A stretch of 64,000 nt of DNA, from contig CM071600.1 in NCBI GenBank assembly GCA_036435485.1, positions 119,590,046 through 119,654,045 of the forward strand, given 5' to 3'. Below, one piece after another: positions 32,930 through 44,055 of the stretch. How positions within the stretch are numbered: the stretch's first letter is position 1; each line of letters starts with the position of its first letter. Origin of the DNA: Saposhnikovia divaricata. Its lineage: Eukaryota; Streptophyta; Magnoliopsida; Apiales; Apiaceae. Under the pieces are notes generated by a model. That model saw only the letters and a list, made by a program, of their open reading frames with translations, searched no databases and was not told the DNA's origin. The translations under genes and the position numbers were made by a program.

Positions 32930-35900
32930 ATGATAAAAAAGAGGTTTTGTTCATCATCAGCATCCTCGTTAATTGTGGGATTATTACAAAATCACCAACG
33001 TTGTTGTTGTTGTTCAATGGCTGCTGCTAATTCATCTTCAACTTTGGTTAGAAATAGTTACAGAGATGCATTTGAATTGGATAATTGTAATGGGTTTCAT
33101 TCTTTTGGCCTAAAGTTTAAACCTTTTTCAAGAACTGTGTGTGTCAAATCTTGTGGTGACAAGATTAATGAGAATAGGAATGATAAGGGTGTGTTTAAGG
33201 GGAGAAGGCCTAGGGCTTTTTCGCCTTCGCTTTCGCAATTGATTGGTGGGGATTCTGGGAAGAAGAGTAATGGGATGGTTGATCAAGTGTTTGATAAAAG
33301 TAGAGGCTGTCATACTCTTGGATTTCCTGACCCTCTTCCTCATAAATTTGTGGTTGCTGTTGATGTTGATGAGGGTATGTCTGTTTTACTATAAAGTTGT
33401 CGGTTATCAATTTTTTGTGATGTTTTTAATCTGTTTATATTCTGCATTCTATTTAACTTTCTGTTCTATAATTTTTTGGTTTTTGATATAGAGACTTGTT
33501 AAGTTGTTTGGAGGTTCTGTACTTGGATATATGGTTTGGAATTTTAGATTAAGAATTGATTGTGATGGCATAGGTTATGCTTCTCAATGAGCTGGTTTTG
33601 TGATACTTGCTTATTCTGCTTTACTGTGCAGACTGTTTTGGCTATTAATTATGACGTGTACCTAAATCATTTGTTTTTTGTTGTATGCAGTTCTTGGAAA
33701 CTTTGTATCAGCTTTAAATAGATTTATTGCGGATCGATACTCTTCAAATCATTCCGTTTCAGAATACCATGTGTATGAATTTTTTAAGGTAACATTCCAT
33801 CTTTTGGTTGAATGCTGCAGTTTTGTACATTCTGATTATGTTATGTTCACTACTAGTACAAATTTAATAATTAGGGGGTGTCTGGATAGTCGATTAGAAC
33901 GGGAATTAGAGTAAACAGGAACGGGAATGATTAAGAATCCTATGTATTAAGAAATTAGTGAACCAGTTAATGGAAAATCCCCTTAATTAAACACCGGAAT
34001 AAGATTTTAAGTCAAGTGGGTTGAAATACCAGGAACCAAATGCCCACTAAAAAAATATAACAGATTGCATTATAATAAAGGTTGCACTAGAGGTATCCTT
34101 GGACTTAAGGTAGGTTTTTGTCCAAGTAGGTTCAGGTGCCTGAAGCGCCAATATTTACCAAAAGAGATATGATTTTCCTACTTCTTGACAAGACTGATGA
34201 ATTATGGTTTCTAATTTTTTTCATGTACGGTTTTTTCCTGCTTCGGTATATTCGAAGATTGAAGAATATCTAGGTAGATTTCCAGTATAAGAGAAGCAAG
34301 AGTTTTGACTTGTTTGCCTACTTGAAAGTAGAGAACTGCATCCTATGAAATTAAAGGCAGTTCATTGTTAGCTAGCTGAAAACCTAGTCAGTCGACTCCA
34401 CTGAGGGAAGGGTCAAGGGTGTTCTTCTATAATCTAGAGATCACAGACTAGTATGGTCTGAGTAAGTCTTAGATAAATGTGATGCATAGACTTGCTTGTG
34501 AGTGAAGCTGTAAAACAATTTGTGTCCTAAGTGACTTTTTCAAAACTATGTTAGTGCTTGCTTTTCTGCAAAAGCTTTCCTCTGAATTCTGAAAGATATC
34601 TCTAGCATTGTTTACATATTCCAAGTACCATCTGTTGACATTATTACTCTTAAGCAAATCATACTGTGTTCTTAAATCTTTTCTATTATGGCAAGTGCAT
34701 TAAGCACACTCTTCAAAGGTGTTTAGTTTCTTTTTGTGATACTGAAATCATACTGTGTCTATATATCTTTTCTATTAGTCTTCAAAGGTGTTTAGTTTCT
34801 TTTTGTGATGCTGAACAAAAACTTAAAAAATATAATAGACTTAAAAACTTAAAATTAAATTATCTAGGACTAATTTAATTGTAATTTGTTAAGTTTAATT
34901 ACTCAAGGGGGAGACGGGTATTAATATTAAATTATATTAGATATATACACACATATCATTAGGAATGTTCTAGATGATTGTAGGTAATAACTAATAAGAA
35001 GACTTTAAGTAATTATTGGATTGAGATTATTTCTTGTTATGGGTGACGATCCATGCATATTCTTCTCTTCTGCGGTTGAGAAATCCTAGGAGCAGTGGTT
35101 CTTTAGTGTTGGATCACCTTAGGGCTAGTGGCTCTTCTGCGTTTAATCCACTCAAATGTATCATATCATTGTTTTCCTTCTTGTCCTGCATGAATTTCGG
35201 TCATCTACCAAAATCTAATGCATGCCCGTCTACGTCAGAGAAAGGAGATGCTTCCCCCTTTCTCTAAAGAGTATATATAAACGTGCTTTGGTTCTTCCAG
35301 TATAGTTAGGGCGGCTACTCATATGGGGTCTACTATCATTGACTAGAGTTATTGTTGTTCCATTAAAGAGACTTGCTACTTTTTCTAGCATGTACATGTG
35401 CTCCGAACTATATAATAACCTATTTGTGCCAAATTCATCAGACATGTCGGTTATGTTACTTGTCATTTTAATTTACCGATGTTTCTGTGCATAAAGAGAT
35501 CTGCTTTACTTAATATTTTCCTTATGTTTTAACAGATTTGGAACTGCTCCAGGAAAGAAGGTAATTCTGATCTTTCCTTCACTTTAAAAATCCGAGTCAT
35601 ATGCTTACAATCAAATCTTAGTTAGGCATGAAATATATGTTCGCAGACTTGTCAGTACAGACTAATCAATCAGTATGCATTTTTTATCGTAATAGAAATC
35701 CTTCGCTGTTTATTCTTATATGTTATGAAGTAGGCTATTAATCTATTATATAATTGTTTGCTTTGGAGGTGAAATCTAGAAATTCGCTTGCATTCGAATT
35801 TGGTGTTGTAACTTGTTGAAATAAATGAGTTCATCGGTGGTCTTTGTGCGTATGGGGTTAAATGTATGAACTTTTGCGAGTGCTTGCATATTCAACTTAA

Positions 35901-36823
35901 AGTTCCGATAATTAAATAAAGCAAGTTTGTTCTGTCATGATTTCTGTCTGAAGGTTTTATATGGCAGATAGAACTAAATTGTATAATTCCACTCTTTTGT
36001 ACAGCGGATATCCGTGTTCACGAGTTTTTCAAGACATCTTATTTTAAGAAGGGGATCCATCCACTTCCAGGTTCCCAGCAGGCTCTTAAGAAGTTATCAA
36101 GATTTTGCAATTTATCAGTAGTGACGTATGTCTTAGCCACACATCTTATTATGTCAAGTGTTTAATTCAACATAAACATTCAATTATAGGTCATTTTGAA
36201 GAGATTTAATTTACGTAGGTCCCGGCAGAATGTAATCAAAGATCACACTGTTGAATGGATTGAGACTCATTTTCCTGGACTGTTTCATGAGATTCACTTT
36301 GGCAATCACTTCGCTTTAGATGGCCAGTCTCGTCCCAAATCAGACATATGCAGGTAGCTTGACTATGAATCTTTTAACACACACACACACACACACACGC
36401 AGACACGTAACTGTTTTTAGCATATATTCATATAAATGAAAATAAAAAAGGATTAGTATTTGTAGCTTAATATAAATGAATTTGTAGCCTTATTTACTTG
36501 TACTGGATAATTATGTATATGTTTACCATATGAATCCTTCTAAGTTCACTAAACTTGTCATATAAGAACCCGGGCAGAAATACATGTGATCACTTTTGTC
36601 ATTGTTATATTGTTACAGATCTTTAGGAGCGAAAGTCTTGATTGATGATAACCCAAGATATGCCGCTGAGTGCGCTGCGGCTGGTATCAAAGTTTTGCTT
36701 TTTGATTATGACAACACATATCCATGGTGCAAAGTAGAATCTGTTGCTCAACACCCCCTTGTCGTGAAGGTACACAACTGGGAAGAGGTGGAACGTCAAT
36801 TGGTTTCTCAAGTGGTTTCGTAG
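32930..36823 (+). CDS. NT5C-type HAD-superfamily phosphatase-like protein, six exons, about 342 aa
   Basis: Exons 32930-33374, 33691-33788, 35536-35560, 36005-36125, 36219-36353 and 36619-36823. All junctions are GT-AG, phases match and the sum is 1029 nt. The N-terminal 140 residues are S/R/K/C-rich and look like an organelle transit peptide plus linker; an in-frame ATG at 33017 (TTCAATGGCTGC) is an alternative start. The rest matches the 5'(3')-deoxyribonucleotidase-like family (PF06941 type). HAD motif I is VDVDEV (D145, D147), split by intron 1. Motif II is VVTSR, the lysine is in RPKSDIC and motif IV is LIDDNP (D284, D285), so the catalytic set is complete. It probably hydrolyses a phosphate ester, perhaps a nucleotide; the substrate is not shown by sequence. 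Exon 3 is only 25 nt. Confidence 0.85.
34656..34814 (+). repeat. imperfect tandem duplication in intron 2 of the NT5C-like gene
   Basis: AAATCATACTGTGT ... CTTCAAAGGTGTTTAG ... TTTTTGTGAT(A/G)CTG occurs twice, the second copy shorter by about 20 bases. It lies in the 1747-bp intron 2, which otherwise holds no gene. Confidence 0.75.
36377..36398. repeat. (CA)n microsatellite in intron 5 of the NT5C-like gene
   Basis: Eleven AC units shortly after the intron 5 donor. Confidence 0.9.
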
Positions 36824-39274
36824 AATCCCATTTTTAGCCATTAGAATGCTTGAGTTACCACCAATCCCTACTTACCTACTGCATATTACCAATGGCATAT
36901 CTGAACTCTTTGCCAGAGCATCTTATGCAGTGCAGCTCGAAGGGTGACAACTAGTTGGAGTATGGGGGTATACACTCGGTTTTAGAATATAAAATGATAT
37001 ACATTGTTTAATCATTCCAACTTAAACTCCAAACCGACACCAACAAAATCAGTGTTGGTTCTTTCTTTCAATTTTTTGATTTACAAGAAAAATGGCTTTT
37101 GGCATTGTTCGCTTTGTTTCTAACTACAATGGAAGAGCTGATGAAGATCGAACCTGAGTTCATCACAATGCTGGATGAATTTTTACTCCTAAGTTGCCCC
37201 TCATCTTTTGTTATAAAGGAAACGGTACATTATCATTTTATCAGAACAGCTTTAGACTTTGGCCTCTCATAGCACGTCTCATCTATATGATCATTCTTCT
37301 GGGTTACGACTCTGTCTATAGTTAAGATATTATCACATTTGTCCTTGAGTTTTCCATTGTAACATTTTCGTCAGAACCATTAGCAACTCTTTGAATGTGC
37401 GGACCATTATATTTTTTGCGAAAGCATTTCTTTGGATCCTACTTAAAAACAGTTATCGTTTGTAAAATAAACACAAATATCAAGTTGAAACCTCTTTCAA
37501 ATAAGATAAAGCATAAATACCCACCCTAAAATACAATCGTACATCATTGATTATTCTCTTTTGTGTTCATTGTACAACTCTATTATGTAGGTCTTGGTCC
37601 TGACAATTGATTATCAAGAATCGATTATGCAATAATCAATTTTAAAACCGTTGGATTAATTAATCAACGATTAAGATTATAACAAATTTTTCACATTCAT
37701 GACATAAACATCCCAAATTCAAGAAATCCAAAAATTCATAACATTCAAAACCCATAAAATCCTCACCGGAAAAACATAATAGCACAAGTACAAGTCTTAA
37801 AATCGTGTAAAAAAATACATAAATTAGGAGTTTATGTATGCTTGCTAGGATGGCTTTGTTTACATCATGATATAAAGGAGTTTCGATTTCTTGAACTTGT
37901 TAACTATTAAGGAGAGACACGAATGAGTTTGCCATCGAATGAATGGTTAAGCTTTTGATAACCTAAAAATGAAAGTTTGGATTGTTTAACCGATTAACTT
38001 GTTAGAGCGTGGATCAAGCTCTGATACCACAAAAGAATGATTGTAACAGAATGATATGCGGAAGATGCCTCATGATGATGAGATGAGATTGTGTTAAGCT
38101 AGGTTTCCTTATTACTACTAATGAGGTTTGCTTACTACGCAAATTCTGCTAATTGAATGATCAATAAGCCATTGATGTTTTTATGAATGCACTTGGTCAA
38201 GAATGAGTCGTTGATGTAGCTGCCAACGAGATTTTAGCTGATAAGTCATTGATGTTTTTATTAAAGCACTTGGTCGTCAAAAAAATTTTCCAAAAAATTT
38301 ACTCATATAACGACATTATCATATGATTTAAACACGAAATTATAATAATTTTACTAATAACGCATGTACAAAATAAAACTCATAATATATAAACTGAACT
38401 ATATTAAAATTAATATAAAATAAACTAAAATACAGTTAATTTGCGATAAATCAATATTCCAATATTCGAAATTTTTTATTCTTCTATCGATATTATTTAT
38501 TTATTATGGCTAAAAATACATTCTTATCAATTTTGTGTTGTAACCGGAAAAATTATTCATGTAACAATATTATTTGTTTATCTAATATTTATTTATGAAG
38601 ATTCTATCGTAGGTTGTGTTGAAACAGAAATGCAAAAACGCCAAGTACAAATATGCTTTTGTAAAGGAAAAAAATGATTTGTAATTTGATATTGCAATTA
38701 AGTATGGGCTGAATCTAAAAAGGATAGCTTTAGAATCAAACATGCAATGATCCAAGGCACCGTTGTGCTGGAATGAGTAGAAATGAAACAAAAGCAAAAA
38801 AACAATATATGGAAAGCAATGCAGAAGAAGGTATTGTTGTTATCGGTTGTATTGTTCGTAAGAGGTTGATTTTAGAAAGGAGCATAAATAAAGAAGAAAA
38901 GCTAAAGAAGGTGCTTCAATTAGAGTATAGTAAAAAATAAAGGGGAGGAGAAGAAAGAAATGAAAAGAAAAAGGAAGAAACGTAGCCTGGCAAGCAATAA
39001 AAAAGATACTGTAGGTAAAATCTTCGTTCCGCGTTTTGGTTAGAAGCATCTATTTTATACTCATTGTATCCCTCCCTCAGACGTCCCTCTCCAACATGGA
39101 TACATTATGCACAGATTTATTATATCTTTTGAACAATGCCTGCCGCTGCCAACAGAAAGTCCACAAACCCGTCATAACTCATAACTCCAATTTTGGGTAT
39201 ATTTCGAAAATATTTAATTGTAACTTTTCTTTTTAACAGGAAAAATATTTACTTGCAACTTGATATTGTAAGAG
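36824..39274. other. 3' region of the NT5C-like gene and intergenic sequence
   Basis: No convincing gene. On the minus strand, TGGTATCAGAGC at 38018-38029 is a perfect match to the initiator-Met primer binding site of Copia elements, suggesting an eroded Copia 5' end. I could not define its LTR. The remainder is AT-rich, with short shadow ORFs. Confidence 0.5.
38018..38029 (-). other. Copia-type primer binding site (initiator Met tRNA complement)
   Basis: The minus strand reads CTTTTG-TGGTATCAGAGC-TTGATCC. Twelve bases match the usual plant Copia primer site exactly. There is no pol nearby, so this is a relic or a chance match. Confidence 0.35.
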
Positions 39275-39681
39275 TAAGAGCATCTCCAACCTTCACTCCT
39301 GTTAGCCATAAAAGTCTACGTGTTATCATTTATAGAAATCCTTCAAAAAAACCACCACTCCAACCCACCCATCAACCTGTTAACTATAATTTTAGAAAAC
39401 AAGATACAGATCCTCTATATTTGGAGGATATCCAAAAAATTATACATGACATCTAAAAATATCACATCCACTTATATTGTGACACGTCATCAATTTAGTT
39501 TAATCTTATATATATTTACTAATTGAAATAACAATAAAATACTTTTTTTTGAAATATAGCTAACAATTATAGCTAACACCATTGAAGTACAACTCTTTAC
39601 AGGTTCAGTAAATTTTACATAATCATTATTTTATATTCTTTTAGCTAACCATTTTAGCTAGTACCGTTGGAGATGCTCTAA
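39275..39681. mobile_element. PIF/Harbinger (Tourist-type) MITE, 401 bp, TAA duplication
   Basis: Begins GAGCATCTCCAAC at 39278 and ends GTTGGAGATGCTC at 39678, a 13-bp perfect terminal inverted repeat. TAA stands on both sides (39275-39277 and 39679-39681), the usual 3-bp duplication of PIF/Harbinger. The AT-rich interior has no gene. Confidence 0.85.
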
Positions 39682-39798
39682 GCTTGATACAATCGTTATT
39701 TTGATTTTACTCATTAGTACCATTATTTAATAATATTGATTTTTTCCAAAAACGTAGGTGGTTTCATCGAGAATTCCTTAATTGTAGATTAATATTAT

Positions 39799-40780
39799 GG
39801 CCTGTTTGGTAACTTGGAATTCATTTGAATTCCTGGAATTGACCAAATTTAATGTTTGGCAAGATTATAAAAATTTTGAATTCGAATTGATGGATTCCAT
39901 ACCAATTAAATATTAACTACTTTTTTGTAATTTGAAATTACAAATGAAAGGTAGTCATTTGAAATTCTTCTCCACCAAACTATAATCCCTTTTTTTTGGG
40001 AATGTTTTAGAAAAATAGTTTAGAAAACTTTTTTTCTCGAAAAAAAATTTTTCAGGGAAAATTTTCTCGAGGTATTTTTTTCCGAGAAAATTTTCTCGAG
40101 ATATTTTTTCCCCGGGAAAATTTCTCGAGATATTTTTTTCCCGGGAAAATTTTCGAAAATTTTCTCGAGAATTTTTTTTTGGGAAAATTTTCTTGAGAAA
40201 CCTTTTCCCGGGATTTTCTTGAGAAATTTTTTTCGGGAGACATTTTTCCCGGTAAAATTTTCTCGAGAAATTTTTTTCCGGGAAAATTTTCTTGAGAAAT
40301 TTTTTCTAAAGAAAATTTTCTCGAGAATTTTTTTCGGAAAATTTTCTTGAAAAATTTTTTTGAGAAATTTTTTCCCGGGAAAATTTTCTCGAGAAATTTT
40401 TTTTCGGGAGATATTTTTTCCGGGTATAATTTTCTCGAGAAATTTTTTCCCGGGAAAATTTCCTCGAGAAATTTTTTTCTGGGAAAATTTTCTCGAGATA
40501 TTTTTTCCGAGAAAATTTTCTCGAGAAATTTTTTTTCCGAGAAAATTTTTACTCATGAAAATTTTCTGAAGAGTGCTTTTCTGAATAAATTTTTTATCTG
40601 GAATGTTTGTCCCAAAAATATTTTTCATTAAAATTATTAAAATTTTCAAAATTTAAAATTTCTGAATTTGAAATTATCATACTTACCAAACAAAAAAATT
40701 TGAATTTGAAATCATGGATTTTAAATTTTAAATTTGAAATCATGGATTTGAAATGAAATTCAAGTTCCCAAACGTCACCT
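39799..40780. mobile_element. MITE-like element enclosing a palindromic minisatellite
   Basis: The left end GGCCTGTTTGGTAACTTGGA and the complement of the right end (GGTGACGTTTGGGAACTTGA) form an imperfect inverted repeat, followed on both sides by ATTTGAAAT-type words. This resembles hAT-like plant MITEs. The centre is occupied by the minisatellite listed next. No duplication could be defined. Confidence 0.5.
40028..40560. repeat. palindromic minisatellite, units of about 20-40 bp
   Basis: About 20 variants of CGGGAAAATTTTCTCGAGAA joined by TTTTTTTC. GAAAATTTTC, CTCGAG and CCCGGG are each self-complementary, so almost every unit is a small palindrome. A 209-codon minus ORF (40020-40649) is only this repeat read in one frame (FPGKK and ISREN words) and is not a gene. 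Confidence 0.85.
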
Positions 40781-41915
40781 TAAAAAATGGGAAACAGGAT
40801 GATAAAAGAGAAGATTGTTAAGATTGGATGAAGACGAATATATCAAATTTTTTGTTACTTCAAAAGAATAAAAAATCAAAATTGAATTTATACTGATTTT
40901 AATTTTGTGGCAACAGTTAAAAAATAAATAAATTTACTTTATTATACATGTAGATGTTGATATTTCATTAAACAATTTATAAAATTAGAAAATATATTCA
41001 AAAAGTTAGGTCATATTAATACACACAAATTGTAATAGATTGAGTAATAATTTTATTTTTTTAAATGAATTACAGACCGACAATTTCATAAAATAATAAA
41101 TACTAATACTAGGCTTATTAATTGCAAACCCATTACGTTATGTGGTAGTATATGTTTTGGATGAATCTTATGGTAAATAAATATGGGTCGGGGAAACTCA
41201 CCTCACCAAACCAAGAAATTAGTCCAGAAACCATTTTTTTGGGACTTATGCAGCAACAAGCATAACAAAATGAAATGAGATGTTCCCTCAAACAAAATAA
41301 AATGAAATGAGATGTTATTATCTCAAAAGTGCAAGGTAACGGACTGAAATATTTGGATAAACGAGTATGCTGAAAACTTTTAACTACTCCATAAAGAATT
41401 TGATCAAATAAAAATACTTATTATTGCATGTATTCAATATTTGTAAGATGCTTCTGAAGACGCGGTGTACATGAAAAAGGTAAAATAGGCTACTTTTCTT
41501 GGTGTTGGTTCATCAATTGTCCAGTATTACTTGAGGTACTTTAATTGTCAATTATGTTATACCCTTTTGTTTTTCTCCTTTTGTTTTTTAGTACATGATT
41601 TTAGTCACGGGCTTTGCAAATACAATCAGATCCAACGTTCTTCCGGAATAAGGTCCTGTATTAGAATTTTTTTAAATAGAAAGAAGTAAGTGATGAACGA
41701 CTAAAGTATTTTCAGTCCATTTATGTGATGAAAATTTTGAAGTGAAAGAGGGTTTATTTTGTACCATTTTTGTTTATTTTCGTTCATATTAAAAACTAAA
41801 GAGCATAAAAATAAATGATAATTAAACTATTTTAATAATATTTCACTTACTTCCTCCTCTAAACACGGAAATAAGGTGTAAGAGTTTCCAAAAATTTTAG
41901 TATTAAAGAGAAATG
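40781..41915. other. AT-rich intergenic sequence
   Basis: No gene, repeat array or element end recognised. A short duplicated word, AAAATGAAATGAGATG, occurs near 41268 and 41298. Confidence 0.5.
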
Positions 41916-42014
41916 TGTTAAATAATATATGTTGTAGCATAAAGATCCTGTTGGGGTCTTCCTCTATCACCTTAAGATTTTACATGAGCTGGTTACTTAA
42001 TACGGTATTAGAGC
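41916..42014 (+). mobile_element. short LTR and primer binding site of a Copia/TRIM relic
   Basis: TGTTAAATAATATATG ... TTACATGAGCTGGTTACTTAATA (about 87 bases) is followed by CGGTATTAGAGC, two bases off the Copia primer site TGGTATCAGAGC. GAGCTGGTTACTTAA directly before the primer site is familiar from small plant TRIM/Copia LTRs. The following GGTTCAAGTCC resembles a pol III B box. Only this end is recognisable. Confidence 0.5.
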
Positions 42015-43205
42015 TCGGTTTAGGAGAGATCTCAGGTTCAAGTCCCTCCACCACCATTTATTTAATTTCAAATCCCTCCATCCCCATTTATTTAATTCAG
42101 CTTGTGGTTCTTAATTATAACATGTTAGAAATCTATTTTTTAAGATCTAATTTATCGTTATTCGAGAAAAAAGATGTAATTAAGTAATTTTGAAATTTTA
42201 GATAACGTTAGGTATGGGCATGTTTTAAATATGTATAATTTGTTATTTTTTTCTAATATATATATATATATAATGTATCTACATGTTAAAGGTACGATAA
42301 AATGAGTTATATGATCGTTGATCATCTATTGTGAGATTAATGATTCATTAATTTGTTTTAATGTTATTCATATATATAATATGATTCAATGTTTGTTATA
42401 TTATTTTGTGTGTTTACGTATTTTAGATGTGAATATGAATTTTATTATAGTTAATATAAGTTTGTATTATACTTTAAGTACTACAGGACTTATATACTGT
42501 ATTGAATGTATGAATGATTACAATGCACATGTTTGATATATAAATTTTTTTTTTCATGTAATATTTTTATAATATTTAATTCATGAATATTTATAGTAAA
42601 TCTGAATAATATAGTATCATGAGATATGGTATATGTTAGCGAATATATTATACATCCACATAAATGTATATATGTATATATGTAAATAAGAATATATGTA
42701 TGTATGTATAAATATGCGTATTAATTATAAAATAATTAATAAATTAAAATTGGTGAAAGATTATAATAGATTATACAATATGAATGTATGTGTGTATGCA
42801 TGCATGCATGTATGTATACATGCGTGCATATATGTAGCTATAGTTAATAATTATATATTAATGAATATTACACATTAATACATAATAAATATGTTAATGT
42901 TAAAATATCAAAATAATTTTAAAAACATAGAATAAGGATAACTGTAAAATGGTTCATGAATTAAATTACTCAATAAACACTCTTATTATTGTATTAAATA
43001 GATAATAAATTAGTTAGTCTATTTTCAAAATCAATCATGTTAGAAAAGTAGATTGAAATTATCAAAAAATGCAAAATATTCCCCAAGGGTCAATTATAAA
43101 AGTCATACTTGAATAAAAACAAATGAAGATATAGATTAAAATTCAAGTTTGTAAAGTTATATTCCGTTACTAGATAAATGTTATGTAATATGTTCATATA
43201 TTATG
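42015..43205. repeat. AT-rich and alternating TA/TG/CATG low-complexity sequence
   Basis: Cryptic simple repeats dominate 42255-42275 and 42665-42850 (TATA, TATG and GCATGCATG words). Short ORFs here are repeat translations. No gene is seen up to the Tat LTR. Confidence 0.7.
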
Positions 43206-44016
43206 TGTTGTGCCCAAAATTTGTAATGGGTTTGGCTTTGGGCCCATAGATGTTGGAGGCCTGGTAGGGTGTTTAAAAGATAGGAACAAGGTTGCTGGAA
43301 AAAGGGAGGTGTACCCCTGGGGGGAAGCTCTGGAGGTGGAGGTTCGCTTTTGAGGGAAGCTGTGCAGGTTCAGGTGTACTCACAGGCTCCACCTCTGCAG
43401 GATCGAATGGATAAGGATTACCTCCTAGGTTTTAGGAGGCGTAAATTGAGTCCTTTTAACAGTTTATTTCGTGGAGATACACGTTTCTAAATGTGATAAT
43501 TATTATATATTTGTGATATATATGGAGTTATTGTAGGATTGGGCTTTGAGAGTCCTACTTCGAACAGGACTCTACTAAGGGGCTAGCTGATTAAGGGATA
43601 AGGTATATTCCTACACAAATACTTCGAGATTAACATGGATGGAAGGATGGAACTCTATCAATTTCGTGGCTTAATGGACAAGGAAAGGATTCCTAACCTA
43701 AAAGAACTACATTAGGGCTTGATTCCTATAAATAGGATATGTAGGCAATTAGCAAGGGGTTCGGTTTTTTACTTTCTGAATACACAAGGCACGTGTACCC
43801 TAAGTAATACATCCCTGGACATACTTGGCCGGATTTTTGCCATTATTGTCTGGTGAACTTGCTAACTCAGCCCAAAAAATACTAAATACCATTATTAGGT
43901 TCAGCTGCCCTGTTTTGGTACAGCTGTTCGGTTTGTTAATTATCCGAAAACCAAGGGTAATTCCTGTTATTCCGGCGAGGCTTTCTCGGGGTGTCGTGTG
44001 AATTTTTTGCACAACA
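43206..44016 (+). repeat. 5' LTR of Tat copy A (811 bp)
   Basis: TGTTGTGCCC ... TTTTTTGCACAACA, with a 7-bp inverted tip TGTTGTG/CACAACA. It has the same length as the minus-strand LTR at 55520-56330 and close to identical sequence, which fixes both borders. Confidence 0.9.
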
Positions 44017-44036
44017 TTTTTGGCGCTAGAAGGAGG
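44017..44036 (+). other. primer binding site of Tat copy A
   Basis: TTTTTGGCGCTAGAAGGAGG follows the LTR directly. TGGCGCTAGAAGGAGG is the form often seen in Tat elements. Confidence 0.7.
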
Positions 44037-44055
44037 GGCTTTCTCTCTTGAATAA

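Noticed and set aside
33871..34055. Possible MITE in intron 2 of the NT5C-like gene (GGGGGTGTCTGG ... CCAAATGCCCAC)
   Set aside because: The ends are only weakly complementary and no duplication is visible.
40020..40649. 209-codon minus-strand ORF rich in K, F, S, R and G
   Set aside because: It is a translation of the palindromic minisatellite; both strands are open because the repeat lacks stops in that frame.
42003..42060. tRNA gene suggested by GGTTCAAGTCC (B-box-like)
   Set aside because: No A box and no cloverleaf could be built; the motif follows a Copia-type primer site.
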